Assembly (NCBI RefSeq): GCF_017876795.1
Contig: NZ_JAGIOR010000001.1
Coordinates: forward strand, 2,134,501 to 2,198,500
DNA: 64,000 bases
Direction of reading: 5' to 3'
DNA from: Rhizobium leguminosarum
GTDB taxonomy: Bacteria > Pseudomonadota > Alphaproteobacteria > Rhizobiales > Rhizobiaceae
In this document: one piece after another, positions 44,697-53,446 of the stretch
Layout of the letters: each line of letters opens with the position of its first letter
How positions within the stretch are numbered: position 1 is the stretch's first letter
Notes under the pieces: generated by a model
Databases searched by the model: none
Told to the model about the DNA's origin: nothing
Seen by the model: the letters and a program-made list of their open reading frames with translations, nothing else
Position numbers and translations under genes: made by a program

Positions 44697-45320
44697 ATGG
44701 CAGCCGAGAAAATCAGCGGACAGGCGGATGCGGCGGGACTTGCCGCGCTGATTTCGCGCGCGTCTGACGAAACTGGCGGAAAAAAACGTGGGTTACCGCC
44801 GGTCGAGCGGTGGAATCCGCCTTTTTGCGGCGACATCGATATGGAGATCAGGGCTGACGGCACCTGGTTCTACATGGGCACGCCGATCGGCCGGCCAGCG
44901 TTGGTGCGGCTGTTTTCGACGGTTTTGAGGAAAGATGACGACCAGAAGACCTATCTCGTAACTCCTGTGGAAAAGGTCGGGATAAGGGTCGTCGACGCTC
45001 CGTTCATCGCCGTTGAGATGAGCGTGACGGAGGGGCAAGGCCAACAGGTGCTGACCTTCCGCACCAATGTCGGCGATGTCGTGGAGGCGGGAGGAGAGCA
45101 TCGGCTGCGCTTTGCCATTGCGGACGGCAACGCCGAACTGAAACCCTATCTGCATGTGCGCGGGCGGCTGGAGGCGCTGGTGTCGCGTGCGGTGATGTAT
45201 GAACTGGCCGCGCTCGGCGAGACTTTCGACGTGGAGGGGCGGGCGATGTTCGCGATCCGCTCCGCCGGTGAGGTCTTCCCGGTCATGCCGGCCGACGAAC
45301 TGGATGCTCTTTGCCGATGA
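44697..45320 (+). CDS. DUF1285 family protein
   Basis: 207 residues. RWNPPFCGDIDMEIRADGTWFYMGTPIGRPALVRLFSTVLRKDDDQKTYLVTPVEK is the family hallmark. It is a soluble protein of unknown function common in alphaproteobacteria. It is divergent from moxR (158 bases) and overlaps the CoA pyrophosphatase gene by four bases (ATGA), so the three genes from here to cca are translationally coupled. Confidence 0.88.
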   Translation: MAAEKISGQADAAGLAALISRASDETGGKKRGLPPVERWNPPFCGDIDMEIRADGTWFYMGTPIGRPALVRLFSTVLRKDDDQKTYLVTPVEKVGIRVVDAPFIAVEMSVTEGQGQQVLTFRTNVGDVVEAGGEHRLRFAIADGNAELKPYLHVRGRLEALVSRAVMYELAALGETFDVEGRAMFAIRSAGEVFPVMPADELDALCR

Positions 45321-45967
45321 ATGATGCGATCACCCACCGTTATCCGCTGTTCTCAGCAGCCGAATTCCGCCGCCGCGCGCTCAACCAGAATGGCGGCCCG
45401 GTCGATCATGCCTGGCGTGATCACGGGGACCACGTCCTCAATCCCGATATCGTCGCCGAGGTCGAGACCTTCAACCTGCGCGACGCCGCCGTGCTCGTGC
45501 CCGTCGTCGACGACGGTGATGAGGCGCAGGTGATCTTCACCAAGCGCACGGCGACGCTGCGCAAACATTCCGGGCAGATCGCCTTTCCCGGCGGCTCGAT
45601 CGATCCCGCCGATATCTCACCGGAAATGGCGGCGATCCGCGAGACGGAGGAGGAGATCGGTCTCTCCGGTTCCTTCGTCGAGACCGTCGGGCGGCTGCCG
45701 AATTATCTTGCCTCGACCGGCTTCCGCATCACGCCGGTGCTTGGCGTCGTCACGCCGGGCTTCGCGCTGACGCTGAACCCGACCGAGGTGGACGACGTGT
45801 TCGAGGTGCCGCTTTCCTTCCTGATGGACCCCGCCAATCATACCCGCGACCGGCGTGTCATCGACGGCATCGACCGGCATTTCTACCGCGTGCCCTATGA
45901 AACCAGAATGATCTGGGGCATCACCGCCGGCATCGTCCGCACGCTTTACGAAAGGCTTTATGCATGA
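45317..45967 (+). CDS. Nudix hydrolase, CoA pyrophosphatase type
   Basis: 216 residues. LRKHSGQIAFPGGSIDPAD is the UPF0035 motif that precedes the Nudix box AAIRETEEEIGL in CoA pyrophosphatases (NudL/YeaB group). It probably cleaves CoA or its derivatives to 3',5'-ADP and phosphopantetheine. The ATG at 45317 overlaps the DUF1285 stop, and its own stop overlaps the cca ATG. Confidence 0.9.
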   Translation: MNDAITHRYPLFSAAEFRRRALNQNGGPVDHAWRDHGDHVLNPDIVAEVETFNLRDAAVLVPVVDDGDEAQVIFTKRTATLRKHSGQIAFPGGSIDPADISPEMAAIRETEEEIGLSGSFVETVGRLPNYLASTGFRITPVLGVVTPGFALTLNPTEVDDVFEVPLSFLMDPANHTRDRRVIDGIDRHFYRVPYETRMIWGITAGIVRTLYERLYA

Positions 45968-47241
45968 CCGGTCTTGCCGACCAAGCATGGTTCCGCGACC
46001 CGGCTCTCGCCCGGATCCTGGCACTTCTCAATGGCGACGGTGGGGCCGACGTTGGGGCCGGTGGCGGGGAAGCGCGGGTTGTCGGCGGCGCTGTGCGCAA
46101 TAGCCTGATGGGTCTGCCGGTCAGCGATATCGACATCGCCACGACACTCAGGCCGGAGGCGGTGATGGAGCGGGCGGCTGAGGCCGGCATCAAGGCGGTG
46201 CCGACCGGCTTGCAGCACGGCACGGTGACGCTGGTCATCGACGGCAAGCCCTTCGAGGTGACGACGCTTCGCACCGACGTGGAGACCGACGGACGCCATG
46301 CCAGGGTTGCCTTCAGCACCGACTGGAAGGCAGATGCCGAACGGCGGGATCTGACGATCAACGCGCTTTATGCCGATGCCAAGGGCGAGGTGGTGGATCT
46401 GGTCGGCGGGCTTGCCGATATCGAGAGGCGCAACATCCGCTTCATCGGCGATGCGGCAAAGCGTATTGCCGAGGATCATCTGCGCATCCTGCGGTTCTTC
46501 CGGTTCTTTGCCTATTATGGCTCTGGACGGCCGGATGCAGAGGGGCTGAAGGCGTGTTCGGCGGCACGGTCGAAACTGAAGATGCTTTCGGCAGAACGGG
46601 TCTGGTCGGAACTGAGGAAGCTGCTAAGTGCTGCCGATCCCGGCCGAGCGCTGCTCTGGATGCGGCAGGTCGCCGTGCTGACGGAAATCCTGCCGGAATC
46701 GGAACGTTGGGGGATCGATGCTATCCCTTCGCTGGTCGCCACCGAAAAGGCGCTCGGCTGGACGCCCGATCCGCTGCTACGGCTTGCGGCGCTCGTGCCG
46801 CCCGATGCGGCGCGGCTGGAGGCGCTGGCAGTCCGGCTCAAGCTCTCGAATGCGGAAGCGGCCACCCTCAAGGCCTGGGCGATGGCCGCACCGGTCAATG
46901 ACGACATGTCGTCGGTCGCGTTTGCACGGCTGCTCTACCGTAACGGTGCCGACGGCATCATGACGCGGCTCAAGCTGGCGCTCGGCGTTGCGCGCGGCAA
47001 GGCTGAAGGGGATTTCGATGAAATGGCGCGGTCGGCGCGGCTCACCAAGCTCTTGGATCAGGCCGCGAACTGGAAGAAGCCGCAATTTCCGCTGAACGGC
47101 GGCGACGTGATGTCGGTCGGCATCGCGTCCGGCCCGCGCGTCGGCGAGCTGCTTGCCGGCCTGGAAAACCAGTGGGTGGAGGAAAACTTCGTTTCCGACC
47201 GGGCGGCGCTGCTCGCCCGGCTACTGGAACAGGTGCAATAA
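45964..47241 (+). CDS. cca: CCA tRNA nucleotidyltransferase / poly(A) polymerase family
   Basis: 425 residues. VVGGAVRNSLMGLPVSDIDIATTL contains the GGxVRD-like motif and the DxD metal pair; RRDLTINAL and RIAEDHLRILRFFRF are the RRD and E-R-x-x-R-x-x-R nucleotide-binding motifs. It adds or repairs the 3' CCA end of tRNAs. A GAD-rich insertion near residues 25-36 (GDGGADVGAGGG) lengthens the N-terminus. Three-gene unit with DUF1285 and the Nudix gene. Confidence 0.92.
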   Translation: MTGLADQAWFRDPALARILALLNGDGGADVGAGGGEARVVGGAVRNSLMGLPVSDIDIATTLRPEAVMERAAEAGIKAVPTGLQHGTVTLVIDGKPFEVTTLRTDVETDGRHARVAFSTDWKADAERRDLTINALYADAKGEVVDLVGGLADIERRNIRFIGDAAKRIAEDHLRILRFFRFFAYYGSGRPDAEGLKACSAARSKLKMLSAERVWSELRKLLSAADPGRALLWMRQVAVLTEILPESERWGIDAIPSLVATEKALGWTPDPLLRLAALVPPDAARLEALAVRLKLSNAEAATLKAWAMAAPVNDDMSSVAFARLLYRNGADGIMTRLKLALGVARGKAEGDFDEMARSARLTKLLDQAANWKKPQFPLNGGDVMSVGIASGPRVGELLAGLENQWVEENFVSDRAALLARLLEQVQ

Positions 47242-47427
47242 TCAGGCTGCATTCACCTCATCACGAATGCGAGCCTTGATATTATCCACCATGTTCTCGC
47301 GGATCGTGGTTTCGCCGTGAGCGTTTTTCAGGTGCTCGACGGCGCGGCGGACCACCTCGGCGTCGCTGTCTGCCCGGGTATGCCAGGCGCAGCCCGGGAC
47401 GAGAGTGCCGCATTCGAAAAGTCGCAT
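47242..47427 (-). CDS. Small DUF1059-type protein
   Basis: 61 residues, MRLFECGTLVPGCAWHTRADSD. The Cys/His pattern C-x6-C-x2-H and HLKNAHG match DUF1059, small proteins of unknown function that may bind metal. ATG 47427 has GGAGAAGACC in front. The stop abuts the cca stop (convergent, no spacer). The presumed end of the IS110 element lies just upstream, so its promoter may have been altered by the insertion. Confidence 0.85.
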   Translation of the reverse strand: MRLFECGTLVPGCAWHTRADSDAEVVRRAVEHLKNAHGETTIRENMVDNIKARIRDEVNAA

Positions 47428-47540
47428 GGTCTTCTCCAATGAAAGAACGCAAGGGGCAGAACACCAGCATTTGGCGGCTTTTCCTTGGGTTCGGTTAAGT
47501 TTTGACCGGCATTCGCACCGATCGGCAAAGTCTCTCTTTC

Positions 47541-47690
47541 CGCCGGACAGATCGCTTTGCTGTCCGTCGGTTCTTGAACCAGTCTCCAATGCGTGACCTG
47601 ATGCCTGGGGCTTCGGTCACAGAGTGGCGTTCGGCTCCCGGTTTCCCATTCTCCTAGAGGAGCGCAGCCCAGTTCTACCGGGCTCGCTAA
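47541..47690 (-). ncRNA. Structured non-coding flank of the IS110 element, candidate bridge/seek RNA
   Basis: Four hairpins in 150 bases next to the transposase stop: CGGACAG/CTGTCCG (47544-47566), GTGACC/GGTCAC (47593-47620), CTCCT/AGGAG (47651-47662) and AGCG-C-AGCCC/GGGCT-CGCT (47661-47688). IS110/IS1111 recombinases use an RNA made from a non-coding end of the element to pair donor and target. That this is such an RNA is inference. Confidence 0.4.
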
Positions 47691-47697
47691 ACGACCA

Positions 47698-48765
47698 TCA
47701 GGACAACCGGGATATCGTCGACGCGCCTTCCATGGTGGCGGTGCCGCGCGGCTCGTAGGCGCGCTGGTCACGCAGGATCTGGAAGGCGATCGTCAGAAGC
47801 TTGCGCGCGATGGCAACCCGCGCCTTGTTTATTCCTTTGATCTTCAGATGCTCGTATTGGGCGCGCAGCTGTGGATCGCTGGCGATGGCAGGAGCGACGG
47901 CTTCGACAAAGGCCCAGCGCAGCCACTTGTTGCCCTGCTTGATGATCTTGCCGTGGAAGGTCTTGCCGCCGGAGGAATAGGTCGACGGCACAAGCCCGGC
48001 ATAGGCGGCAAGCTTCTTCGAGTGGCGGAACCGCGATATGTCGTCGATCTCCGCATCGATCAGCCGGGCGAAGAACTCGCCGATGCCGGGGATCGTCTTC
48101 AACAGCTTGACGTTGGCATTGGCCTTGGTCATCGCCCGGATCGTCGCTTCCGACTGTTTGATCCGCATGTCGATGTCGCCGATGAAGGCGAGACCGCGAT
48201 CGATCTGGATGCGGTCGATCTCCGAGACGTTGACCTGCGCCAGCTGGACGCGGCCGGCCTTGCCAAACAGGTCGCCAAGCTTCTTCAATTGCGCCGTCTG
48301 CTCCGGATAGCGGTCGAACACCGTGACGATGCGGTTCTTCGTCATCGTGCGCAGCCGCACGTAAAACATCCGTTCGCGTAGCGCGACGCGAAGGTCCCGC
48401 GATCTCTCGCTTGGCGCCCAGGCTTCGGGTACCAGATCGGCTCTGAGCAGATGTGCCAGCACCGTCGCGTCGATCTTGTCGGTCTTGATCTTGGCGTCGG
48501 CGATCGCTTTGACCTTCAGCGGATGGGCGAGAACGACATCATCACAAATGTCGTCGAGCCAGTCGTACATCACCATCCAGTTGCGCGTCGCCTCGACAAC
48601 CGCATGCGAGTTCTCCCGATAGCGTTCGAGAAACCCGCCCAGCGACTGTCGGTCGTTCTTCACCCGGCCGGATCTCAGCGTCTTGCCGCTGCTGTCCTGA
48701 ACCACCAGGTGGCTGTAGGATTTGTGGTAGTCGACCCCGATATGGTATTCATAAGAGGCAGTCAT
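47698..48765 (-). CDS. IS110-family transposase (DEDD recombinase)
   Basis: 355 residues. GVDYHKSYSHLVVQD begins the RuvC-like domain; the Glu of VVEATRNWM and the Asp residues of KTDKIDATVLAHLL complete DEDD. The C-terminal transposase_20 domain has LKTIPGIGEFFARLIDAEI and YAGLVPSTYSSGGK, with the conserved Ser of the IS110 active site. It appears intact. Start 48765 (MTASYEYHIG) has GGGAG upstream. It inserted between cca/DUF1059 and the small-protein gene before hemF. Confidence 0.93.
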   Translation of the reverse strand: MTASYEYHIGVDYHKSYSHLVVQDSSGKTLRSGRVKNDRQSLGGFLERYRENSHAVVEATRNWMVMYDWLDDICDDVVLAHPLKVKAIADAKIKTDKIDATVLAHLLRADLVPEAWAPSERSRDLRVALRERMFYVRLRTMTKNRIVTVFDRYPEQTAQLKKLGDLFGKAGRVQLAQVNVSEIDRIQIDRGLAFIGDIDMRIKQSEATIRAMTKANANVKLLKTIPGIGEFFARLIDAEIDDISRFRHSKKLAAYAGLVPSTYSSGGKTFHGKIIKQGNKWLRWAFVEAVAPAIASDPQLRAQYEHLKIKGINKARVAIARKLLTIAFQILRDQRAYEPRGTATMEGASTISRLS

Positions 48766-48971
48766 GCTTCCAACTCCCTTATTGAGATCTTCGAAACCCC
48801 AATAGGATAAGCCGAAAGGCTGGAAGTGTGACTGTCCCTCGATCATCATCTGCATCTCAGTGATCCGTTCTCTCAACGGCCGCGGCCTCTTTCATGCCAC
48901 CTCCTCTGTTCGAAACACAAAGACGATCGCGATCTCACGCGATTTATGAATGTGCGGGGGGAGGGAAGGTT

Positions 48972-48997
48972 CTGGCCGGCATAGATATGCCGGCCAG
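48972..48997 (-). terminator. Perfect 11-bp hairpin after the 89-aa gene
   Basis: CTGGCCGGCAT-agat-ATGCCGGCCAG, 11 bases beyond the stop of the gene at 49009. No T-run follows on either strand, so termination efficiency is uncertain. Confidence 0.5.
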
Positions 48998-49008
48998 CAA
49001 AGGCCGTC

Positions 49009-49278
49009 TCAGTCGGGCATCGCCCAGGCTTTGTAGGTATCCGAAAGCTGGCCGGGCATGTTGCTGTTGGCGGCCGCTGCTTCGTTCTGCAGCTGTTCCG
49101 GCGACTTTCCCCCGGCCAATTGCAGCTTGACCTGCTCGATGAAGCAGGACAGCGGCAGATCCGAGCCGCTCTTGGTCCGCAATTTCTCGGCGATGCGCGT
49201 CAGAAACTCGGATGTGTCGATCGTGCGGGATGTTTCCTGGACATCCGTGGACGCAGGCGAGCCACTTTGTATCGTCAT
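49009..49278 (-). CDS. Small hypothetical protein (89 aa)
   Basis: MTIQSGSPASTDVQETSRTI at the start, then a helical part (FLTRIAEKLRTKSGSDLPLSCFIEQVKLQL). I do not recognise the family. The start at 49278 has a very strong AGGAGG six to seven bases upstream, and a perfect hairpin follows the gene, which supports expression. No signal peptide or membrane segment; one Cys. Confidence 0.72.
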   Translation of the reverse strand: MTIQSGSPASTDVQETSRTIDTSEFLTRIAEKLRTKSGSDLPLSCFIEQVKLQLAGGKSPEQLQNEAAAANSNMPGQLSDTYKAWAMPD

Positions 49279-49381
49279 GACAATCCTCCTCCGATTGTTA
49301 CGCACATACATATAAAGTTAGGACGCACTGAGTTTTCGTGAAGGCCCATCAACTGGAATTTATCGATGAGTTATCACAGTG

Positions 49382-50293
49382 TCATGGCCAGCGGACGACG
49401 GGGGGCAACGATGAGAGAATGGATTCAACGTTGCCACCGGTCTTCAGGCCGAAGATCGTGCCGCGATCATACAGCAGATTGAATTCGACGTAGCGGCCCC
49501 GGCGGATCAATTGTTCGTCGCGGTCGGCCTCCGTCCACAACTTATTGAAGTTGGAGCGGACGATTTTCGGATAGACCATGGCGAAGGCCCGGCCGACATC
49601 GCGCGTGAAGGCGAAATCGGCGTCCCAGCCGCCAGCTTCCTCGCTCGAATGCAGCCAGTCGTAGAAGATACCGCCAATGCCGCGGGCCTCGTTGCGGTGC
49701 TTCAGGAAGAAATATTCGTCGCACCAGGCCTTATAGGCATCGTAATCGGCGACGGCATGATTGCGGCAGGCGATCTCCATGGCCTTGTGGAAGAGCTGGC
49801 TGTCCTCGTCCTCCTGGGTGCGGCGGCGCGACAGCACCGGCGTCAGATCGGCGCCACCCCCGAACCAGCGGCTGGTGGTGACCACCATGCGGGTGTTCAT
49901 ATGCACGGCCGGGACGTTGGGATTGACGGGATGGGCAATCAGCGAAATGCCCGAGGCCCAGAAACGCGGATCGTCCTTAGCGCCAGGTATCTGCGCCCGG
50001 AAGTCTGGGGAGAACTCGCCGTGGACGGTAGAGGTGTGGACGCCGACCTTCTCGAAGACACGGCCCTCCATCATCGACATGCGGCCACCGCCGCCGGCGC
50101 CGTTTTCGCGCGACCAGTCCTTGGCGACGAAGCGGCCGGGCTCCTGATCGGAGAGCGGGCCTTCCAACTCGTCCTCAAGGGCTTCGAAGGAGGCGCAGAT
50201 CGTATCGCGCAGTCCTTCGAACCAGTTGCGGGCGGCCGCCTTTTTCTCTTCGATATCTTCAGGCAAGCCGATCGGCAGTTCCGGTCTTTCCAT
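49382..50293 (-). CDS. hemF: Coproporphyrinogen III oxidase, oxygen-dependent
   Basis: 303 residues. Signature regions are [12 protein letters not shown] and the stretch [30 protein letters not shown] (here [20 protein letters not shown]), plus [33 protein letters not shown]. The enzyme decarboxylates coproporphyrinogen III to protoporphyrinogen IX with O2 during haem synthesis. It is transcribed alone; no FNR/FixK-type TTGAT-N4-ATCAA site was seen upstream. Confidence 0.95.
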   Translation of the reverse strand: MERPELPIGLPEDIEEKKAAARNWFEGLRDTICASFEALEDELEGPLSDQEPGRFVAKDWSRENGAGGGGRMSMMEGRVFEKVGVHTSTVHGEFSPDFRAQIPGAKDDPRFWASGISLIAHPVNPNVPAVHMNTRMVVTTSRWFGGGADLTPVLSRRRTQEDEDSQLFHKAMEIACRNHAVADYDAYKAWCDEYFFLKHRNEARGIGGIFYDWLHSSEEAGGWDADFAFTRDVGRAFAMVYPKIVRSNFNKLWTEADRDEQLIRRGRYVEFNLLYDRGTIFGLKTGGNVESILSSLPPVVRWP

Positions 50294-50469
50294 TCGCGCC
50301 TCCGGCGGTCGGCACCCCTATAGGAAGCGACTCGCTCATTCTCGATTACCCGCCCCGTTTAGCAGGTGGCGCCGCATCTCGCCAAGCCAAGCAAGGACCG
50401 CCAAGGCTTCCAAGATTCGACTCGCAAATCCCGAATTTCGATACTACCTTTTCCGAAGAGGTAGGTTTG

Positions 50470-50730
50470 ATGAAAAAAGTACCAGGACCTCCGTCCTTCG
50501 ACGGCCTGAAGCGCAGGATAGCGAGACATCGGGCGGAAACTTCCTCCCGCCGGAAAGACCACTTCGTGCGTGAGACATATTGCCTCGGCTTGATCGACGC
50601 ACGCGCCAAGGCACGCGAATGGTTCGACGAATATCCGAAAGCCGCCTACTGGACAGAGGTGGAGAGCTGGCGCCAGCTCGACGGCGACCAGATCGAATTC
50701 ACCATGCGCCGCCTGCCTTCGGCAGACTGA
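50470..50730 (+). CDS. Small conserved hypothetical protein (86 aa)
   Basis: MKKVPGPPSFDGLKRRIARHR start; basic N-terminal half, then REWFDEYPKAAYWTEVESW. I do not recognise the family. ATG 50470 is preceded by GAGGTAGGTTTG. It ends three bases before the convergent Na/Pi transporter gene ends. No membrane or signal features. Confidence 0.7.
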   Translation: MKKVPGPPSFDGLKRRIARHRAETSSRRKDHFVRETYCLGLIDARAKAREWFDEYPKAAYWTEVESWRQLDGDQIEFTMRRLPSAD

Positions 50731-50733
50731 TCG

Positions 50734-52380
50734 TCACTCCGCGGCGGGCCGCACACGGCTTTCGATCAGCAGACCACTCTCATCCATGATCGGATGCGCC
50801 ACAGAGACAATGTGGGCGTTGACCCGCTTCAGGTCGCGTAGCATGTCGAGATGCAGCGAACTGGTCTGCAGGCTGTCGGCGCGGCCGTCGCGCAGGCGTT
50901 CGAGATGGCGCTCGGCCGACTGCTTCTCCATCCGGCGCACCTCAACCTTTATCTCCATCATCTGCCGTGCGAGATTGAAATCGCGGGTGACGAAGATCGT
51001 CTGGGCGACGCGCAGATTGTCGATCGTCAGGTCGAACAGCTTGCGCAGTTCCTGATGACCGTCATCGGAAAATTTCAGGCCAAGTGAGATCTTCTTCGCC
51101 ACCTGCTCCCGCAAGCCCTTCTCGATGATGTCGCCCATATGTTCGAGATTGATCGCATAATCGATGACGACGATCGAGCGGCGGGCGTTCTCGTCGGTGA
51201 GCCCGTCGCGGCCGAGCTTCGAGAGATAGATCTTCACTGCCTGCTGCAGGCGGTCGACGCGCTCTTCGAGAGCCGGGATTTCGGTAAGTTTGCTGGCATC
51301 ATTCTGCTCGAAGGCTTCGGAGACCCTAACCAGCATCCGCTCGATGAGGTCGCCGACGCCGAGCACTTCGCGGGTGGCGCTCGCAAGGGCAATGACGGGG
51401 GTCGAAAGCTCCTGCGCATCGAGATATTTCGGGGCGTTGTCAGGCTCCGGCTGATCCGGCACAAGCCGGGCCATCAGGGTGGCGAGCGGCCGGGAGAATG
51501 GCCAGGCGAGTGCTGCGAGCAGAAGGTTGAAGGCGAGATGCGCGTCGACCGGCAGCTTGGCCGGACCGAAGGGCAGCATCTGGATGAGTTCGGCGCCATA
51601 GCCCGCCAGCGGCAGGGCAATGAAGCAGCCGAGCGTCCGCACCGCCAGGTTGCCGAGAGTGACACGCCGCGCCGAAACCGGGCCGGACAATGTCGCGATG
51701 ACAGGCGGTATCGCGCCTCCGAGATTGGCGCCAAGCACGAGCACGATGACGAGTTCAGCCGAGACCAGGCCCGCCGAGGCGAGCGACAGGATGAGCACAA
51801 CCACTGCCAGGCTCGATGAGGAGAGGAAGGCGAGGCCCGCCGAGAAGAACAGTGCAACGGGGAGCGCGCCATCCAGCAGGCCGATGAAGGCGGCGAGAGC
51901 CGGAGAGGCGCGCATCGGCTCCGTCGCGAGGCCGAGGAGATGCAGTGACAGCAGCATCAGACCGATGCCGATCAGCGCCGCGCCACCGCCTTGGCGGGCG
52001 CTGGAGCGGCCACGGTAAAGCACGATGCCAGTCAAGATCAGCAGCGGAGAGAGCCATTCGATGCCGGTGGCGACGATCCAGGCGGTGATCGCCGTGCCGA
52101 CATTGGCGCCGAGCAGGACGATCTGCGCCATGCGCGGCTTGATCAGGTCACGTTCGACGAAGGATGCGGTCATCAACGCCGTTGCCGTCGAACTCTGCAG
52201 CGCGATGGTCGCCACCAGTCCCGACAGGAAGGAACGGAAACCGCCGCGCGTGCCGCTCGCCAAACCTGTTCTCAGCCGTGCGCCGAAGGCCCTGGACACG
52301 CCGTCCTTCACCTGCGCGAGGCCGAACAGCAACAGAGCCACCGCGCCGAACAGGTTGATCATGATGACTGTGGAATCCAT
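50734..52380 (-). CDS. Na+/phosphate cotransporter family protein with PhoU-like tail
   Basis: 548 residues. Two Na_Pi_cotrans repeats (about 1-150 and 170-310) contain the QSSTATALM and SSSSLAVVV repeats typical of NptA/SLC34-like carriers, with eight or so membrane segments. The cytoplasmic C-terminal part (about 345-530) is PhoU-like helical (EVLGVGDLIERMLVRVSEAF, DYAINLEHMGDIIEKGL). It probably takes up phosphate with Na+. It is a single gene. Confidence 0.88.
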   Translation of the reverse strand: MDSTVIMINLFGAVALLLFGLAQVKDGVSRAFGARLRTGLASGTRGGFRSFLSGLVATIALQSSTATALMTASFVERDLIKPRMAQIVLLGANVGTAITAWIVATGIEWLSPLLILTGIVLYRGRSSARQGGGAALIGIGLMLLSLHLLGLATEPMRASPALAAFIGLLDGALPVALFFSAGLAFLSSSSLAVVVLILSLASAGLVSAELVIVLVLGANLGGAIPPVIATLSGPVSARRVTLGNLAVRTLGCFIALPLAGYGAELIQMLPFGPAKLPVDAHLAFNLLLAALAWPFSRPLATLMARLVPDQPEPDNAPKYLDAQELSTPVIALASATREVLGVGDLIERMLVRVSEAFEQNDASKLTEIPALEERVDRLQQAVKIYLSKLGRDGLTDENARRSIVVIDYAINLEHMGDIIEKGLREQVAKKISLGLKFSDDGHQELRKLFDLTIDNLRVAQTIFVTRDFNLARQMMEIKVEVRRMEKQSAERHLERLRDGRADSLQTSSLHLDMLRDLKRVNAHIVSVAHPIMDESGLLIESRVRPAAE

Positions 52381-52578
52381 TCTCTTGCTTTTATTCTTCT
52401 TTCATCTGTCTTGAGAGGTATAGGCCTAGGCGTAGCCCTCCCAACTGTTGAAATTATGGAGGCTATACGACATTTTTGTTTGCTCGGCTAATAAATATAG
52501 ACCGATTTGGCGCGGATTAACAACGTCATTTTCCGACACGGTCCGGAGCTGATCGGCCATTTCGCCGACGCCGGTGCC

Positions 52579-52606
52579 GGTCAAGCCCAGACGGTCAAAC
52601 CCAGAC
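52579..52606. repeat. Tandem 14-bp direct repeat at the trmL 3' end
   Basis: GGTCAAGCCCAGAC is followed at once by GGTCAAACCCAGAC (13 of 14 identical). The trmL stop codon (52595-52597) lies in the second copy, and CCAGACGGT/ACCGTCTGG in the same stretch can form a hairpin. Confidence 0.85.
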
Positions 52607-53059
52607 CGTCTGGCGCATCGCTTCGCCGACAATCATTGCAGCCGAGACGGCGACGTTGATCGAGCGCTGGCCTTCGACCATCGGGATCAGGATGCGGGCA
52701 TCGGCCCTCTCATGGACCTGATCCGGCACGCCGGCGCTTTCGCGACCGAAAAGCAGGATATCGTCGGGGCGAAAGGCAAGATCGGTGTAGCGATCTGCAG
52801 CCTTGGTCGAGGCGAGGATGAGGCGGCGGCCGGTGGTCAGGCGCCACGCCTCGAAGCGGTCCCAGCTGACATGGCGAGTGAGGCTAGCTGCGGCGATATA
52901 ATCCATGCCTGATCGTTTCAGATTACGGTCGGAGACGTCGAAGCCGGCGGGCTCGATCAGATCGACAGCGAAGCCCAGGCAGGCTGCAAGGCGCAGGATC
53001 GTGCCTGTATTACCGGGAATATCCGGCTGGTAGAGTGCCAGTCTCAGGTCCGTCATCAT
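52595..53059 (-). CDS. trmL: tRNA (cytidine/uridine(34)-2'-O)-methyltransferase
   Basis: 154 residues, a single SPOUT domain: LALYQPDIPGNTGTILRLAACLG, then LLFGRESAGVP (knot loop), and RILIPMVEGQRSINVAVSAAMIVGEAMRQ. It methylates the wobble nucleotide of tRNA-Leu isoacceptors. Two adjacent ATGs (53059, 53056); neither has a strong ribosome site. The C-terminus ends RQTVWV inside a tandem repeat. Confidence 0.93.
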   Translation of the reverse strand: MMTDLRLALYQPDIPGNTGTILRLAACLGFAVDLIEPAGFDVSDRNLKRSGMDYIAAASLTRHVSWDRFEAWRLTTGRRLILASTKAADRYTDLAFRPDDILLFGRESAGVPDQVHERADARILIPMVEGQRSINVAVSAAMIVGEAMRQTVWV

Positions 53060-53446
53060 GCCCGCTTCTTGGTTTCCGTTTCTACGCGAGAGGCCTAATG
53101 CAACCTTGCTTTCGGCGCAACAGGGCGCATTTTGGCCCCGAAACGTTCAATTTGCGCCATTATGGGGCTGGAAATTTCGCGATTTTCGCGTTATCCATGC
53201 ATGTCTTCAGTTGCCAGCAGGGAGGGCCATCATGAATATTTTGCTCGATATGCGCTTTCCCGCCGTGATGCCGATCAAGGCGACATGGCGCCGCTAGGGC
53301 GTATTTCTTCCTGAAGTTCCCCTTTTGATTCGATTGTGCGGCTGTTTCAGCCTCGCCCCTTGAACGTTCGGTTCCCATATGTGCTTGCAGTGCGCTCAGG
53401 TGGCGCGAAGCCGGGAGCCGGAACGCTGACGTTTCGGAGCAATTTC
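53060..53446. other. Intergenic region of 387 bases before the ABC exporter
   Basis: Contains a 21-codon frame with a strong ribosome site (53232-53297). Upstream of it lies GCGCATTTTGGCCCCGAAAC, with a loosely matching TTTGCGCCATTATGGGGC nearby, a possible imperfect inverted repeat. No RNA gene or terminator was recognised. Confidence 0.4.
53232..53297 (+). CDS. Possible small protein (21 aa)
   Basis: ATG 53232 is preceded by CAGGGAGGGCCATC, one of the best ribosome sites in this region. The frame starts MNILLDMRFPAV and ends ATWRR, with a hydrophobic front and basic tail. No known family. It could be a leader peptide for the downstream ABC exporter (149 bases away) or a chance frame. Confidence 0.4.
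   Translation: MNILLDMRFPAVMPIKATWRR

Larger units (their letters stand above)
47460..48900 (-). mobile_element. IS110-family insertion sequence (ends approximate)
   Basis: Defined by the DEDD transposase gene at 47698-48765 with non-coding flanks on both sides. IS110-family elements often lack clear terminal repeats and make no long duplication, so the ends given are estimates set by the neighbouring DUF1059 gene and by a structured non-coding stretch. Confidence 0.65.

Noticed and set aside
47430..47700. tRNA gene near the IS110 element
   Set aside because: Several hairpins occur, but there is no T-loop GTTCRAATC, acceptor pairing or CCA arrangement.
48886..48895. GGCCGCGGCC palindrome near the end of the IS110 element
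   Set aside because: A short GC palindrome is expected in this base composition, and there is no partner at the other end of the element.
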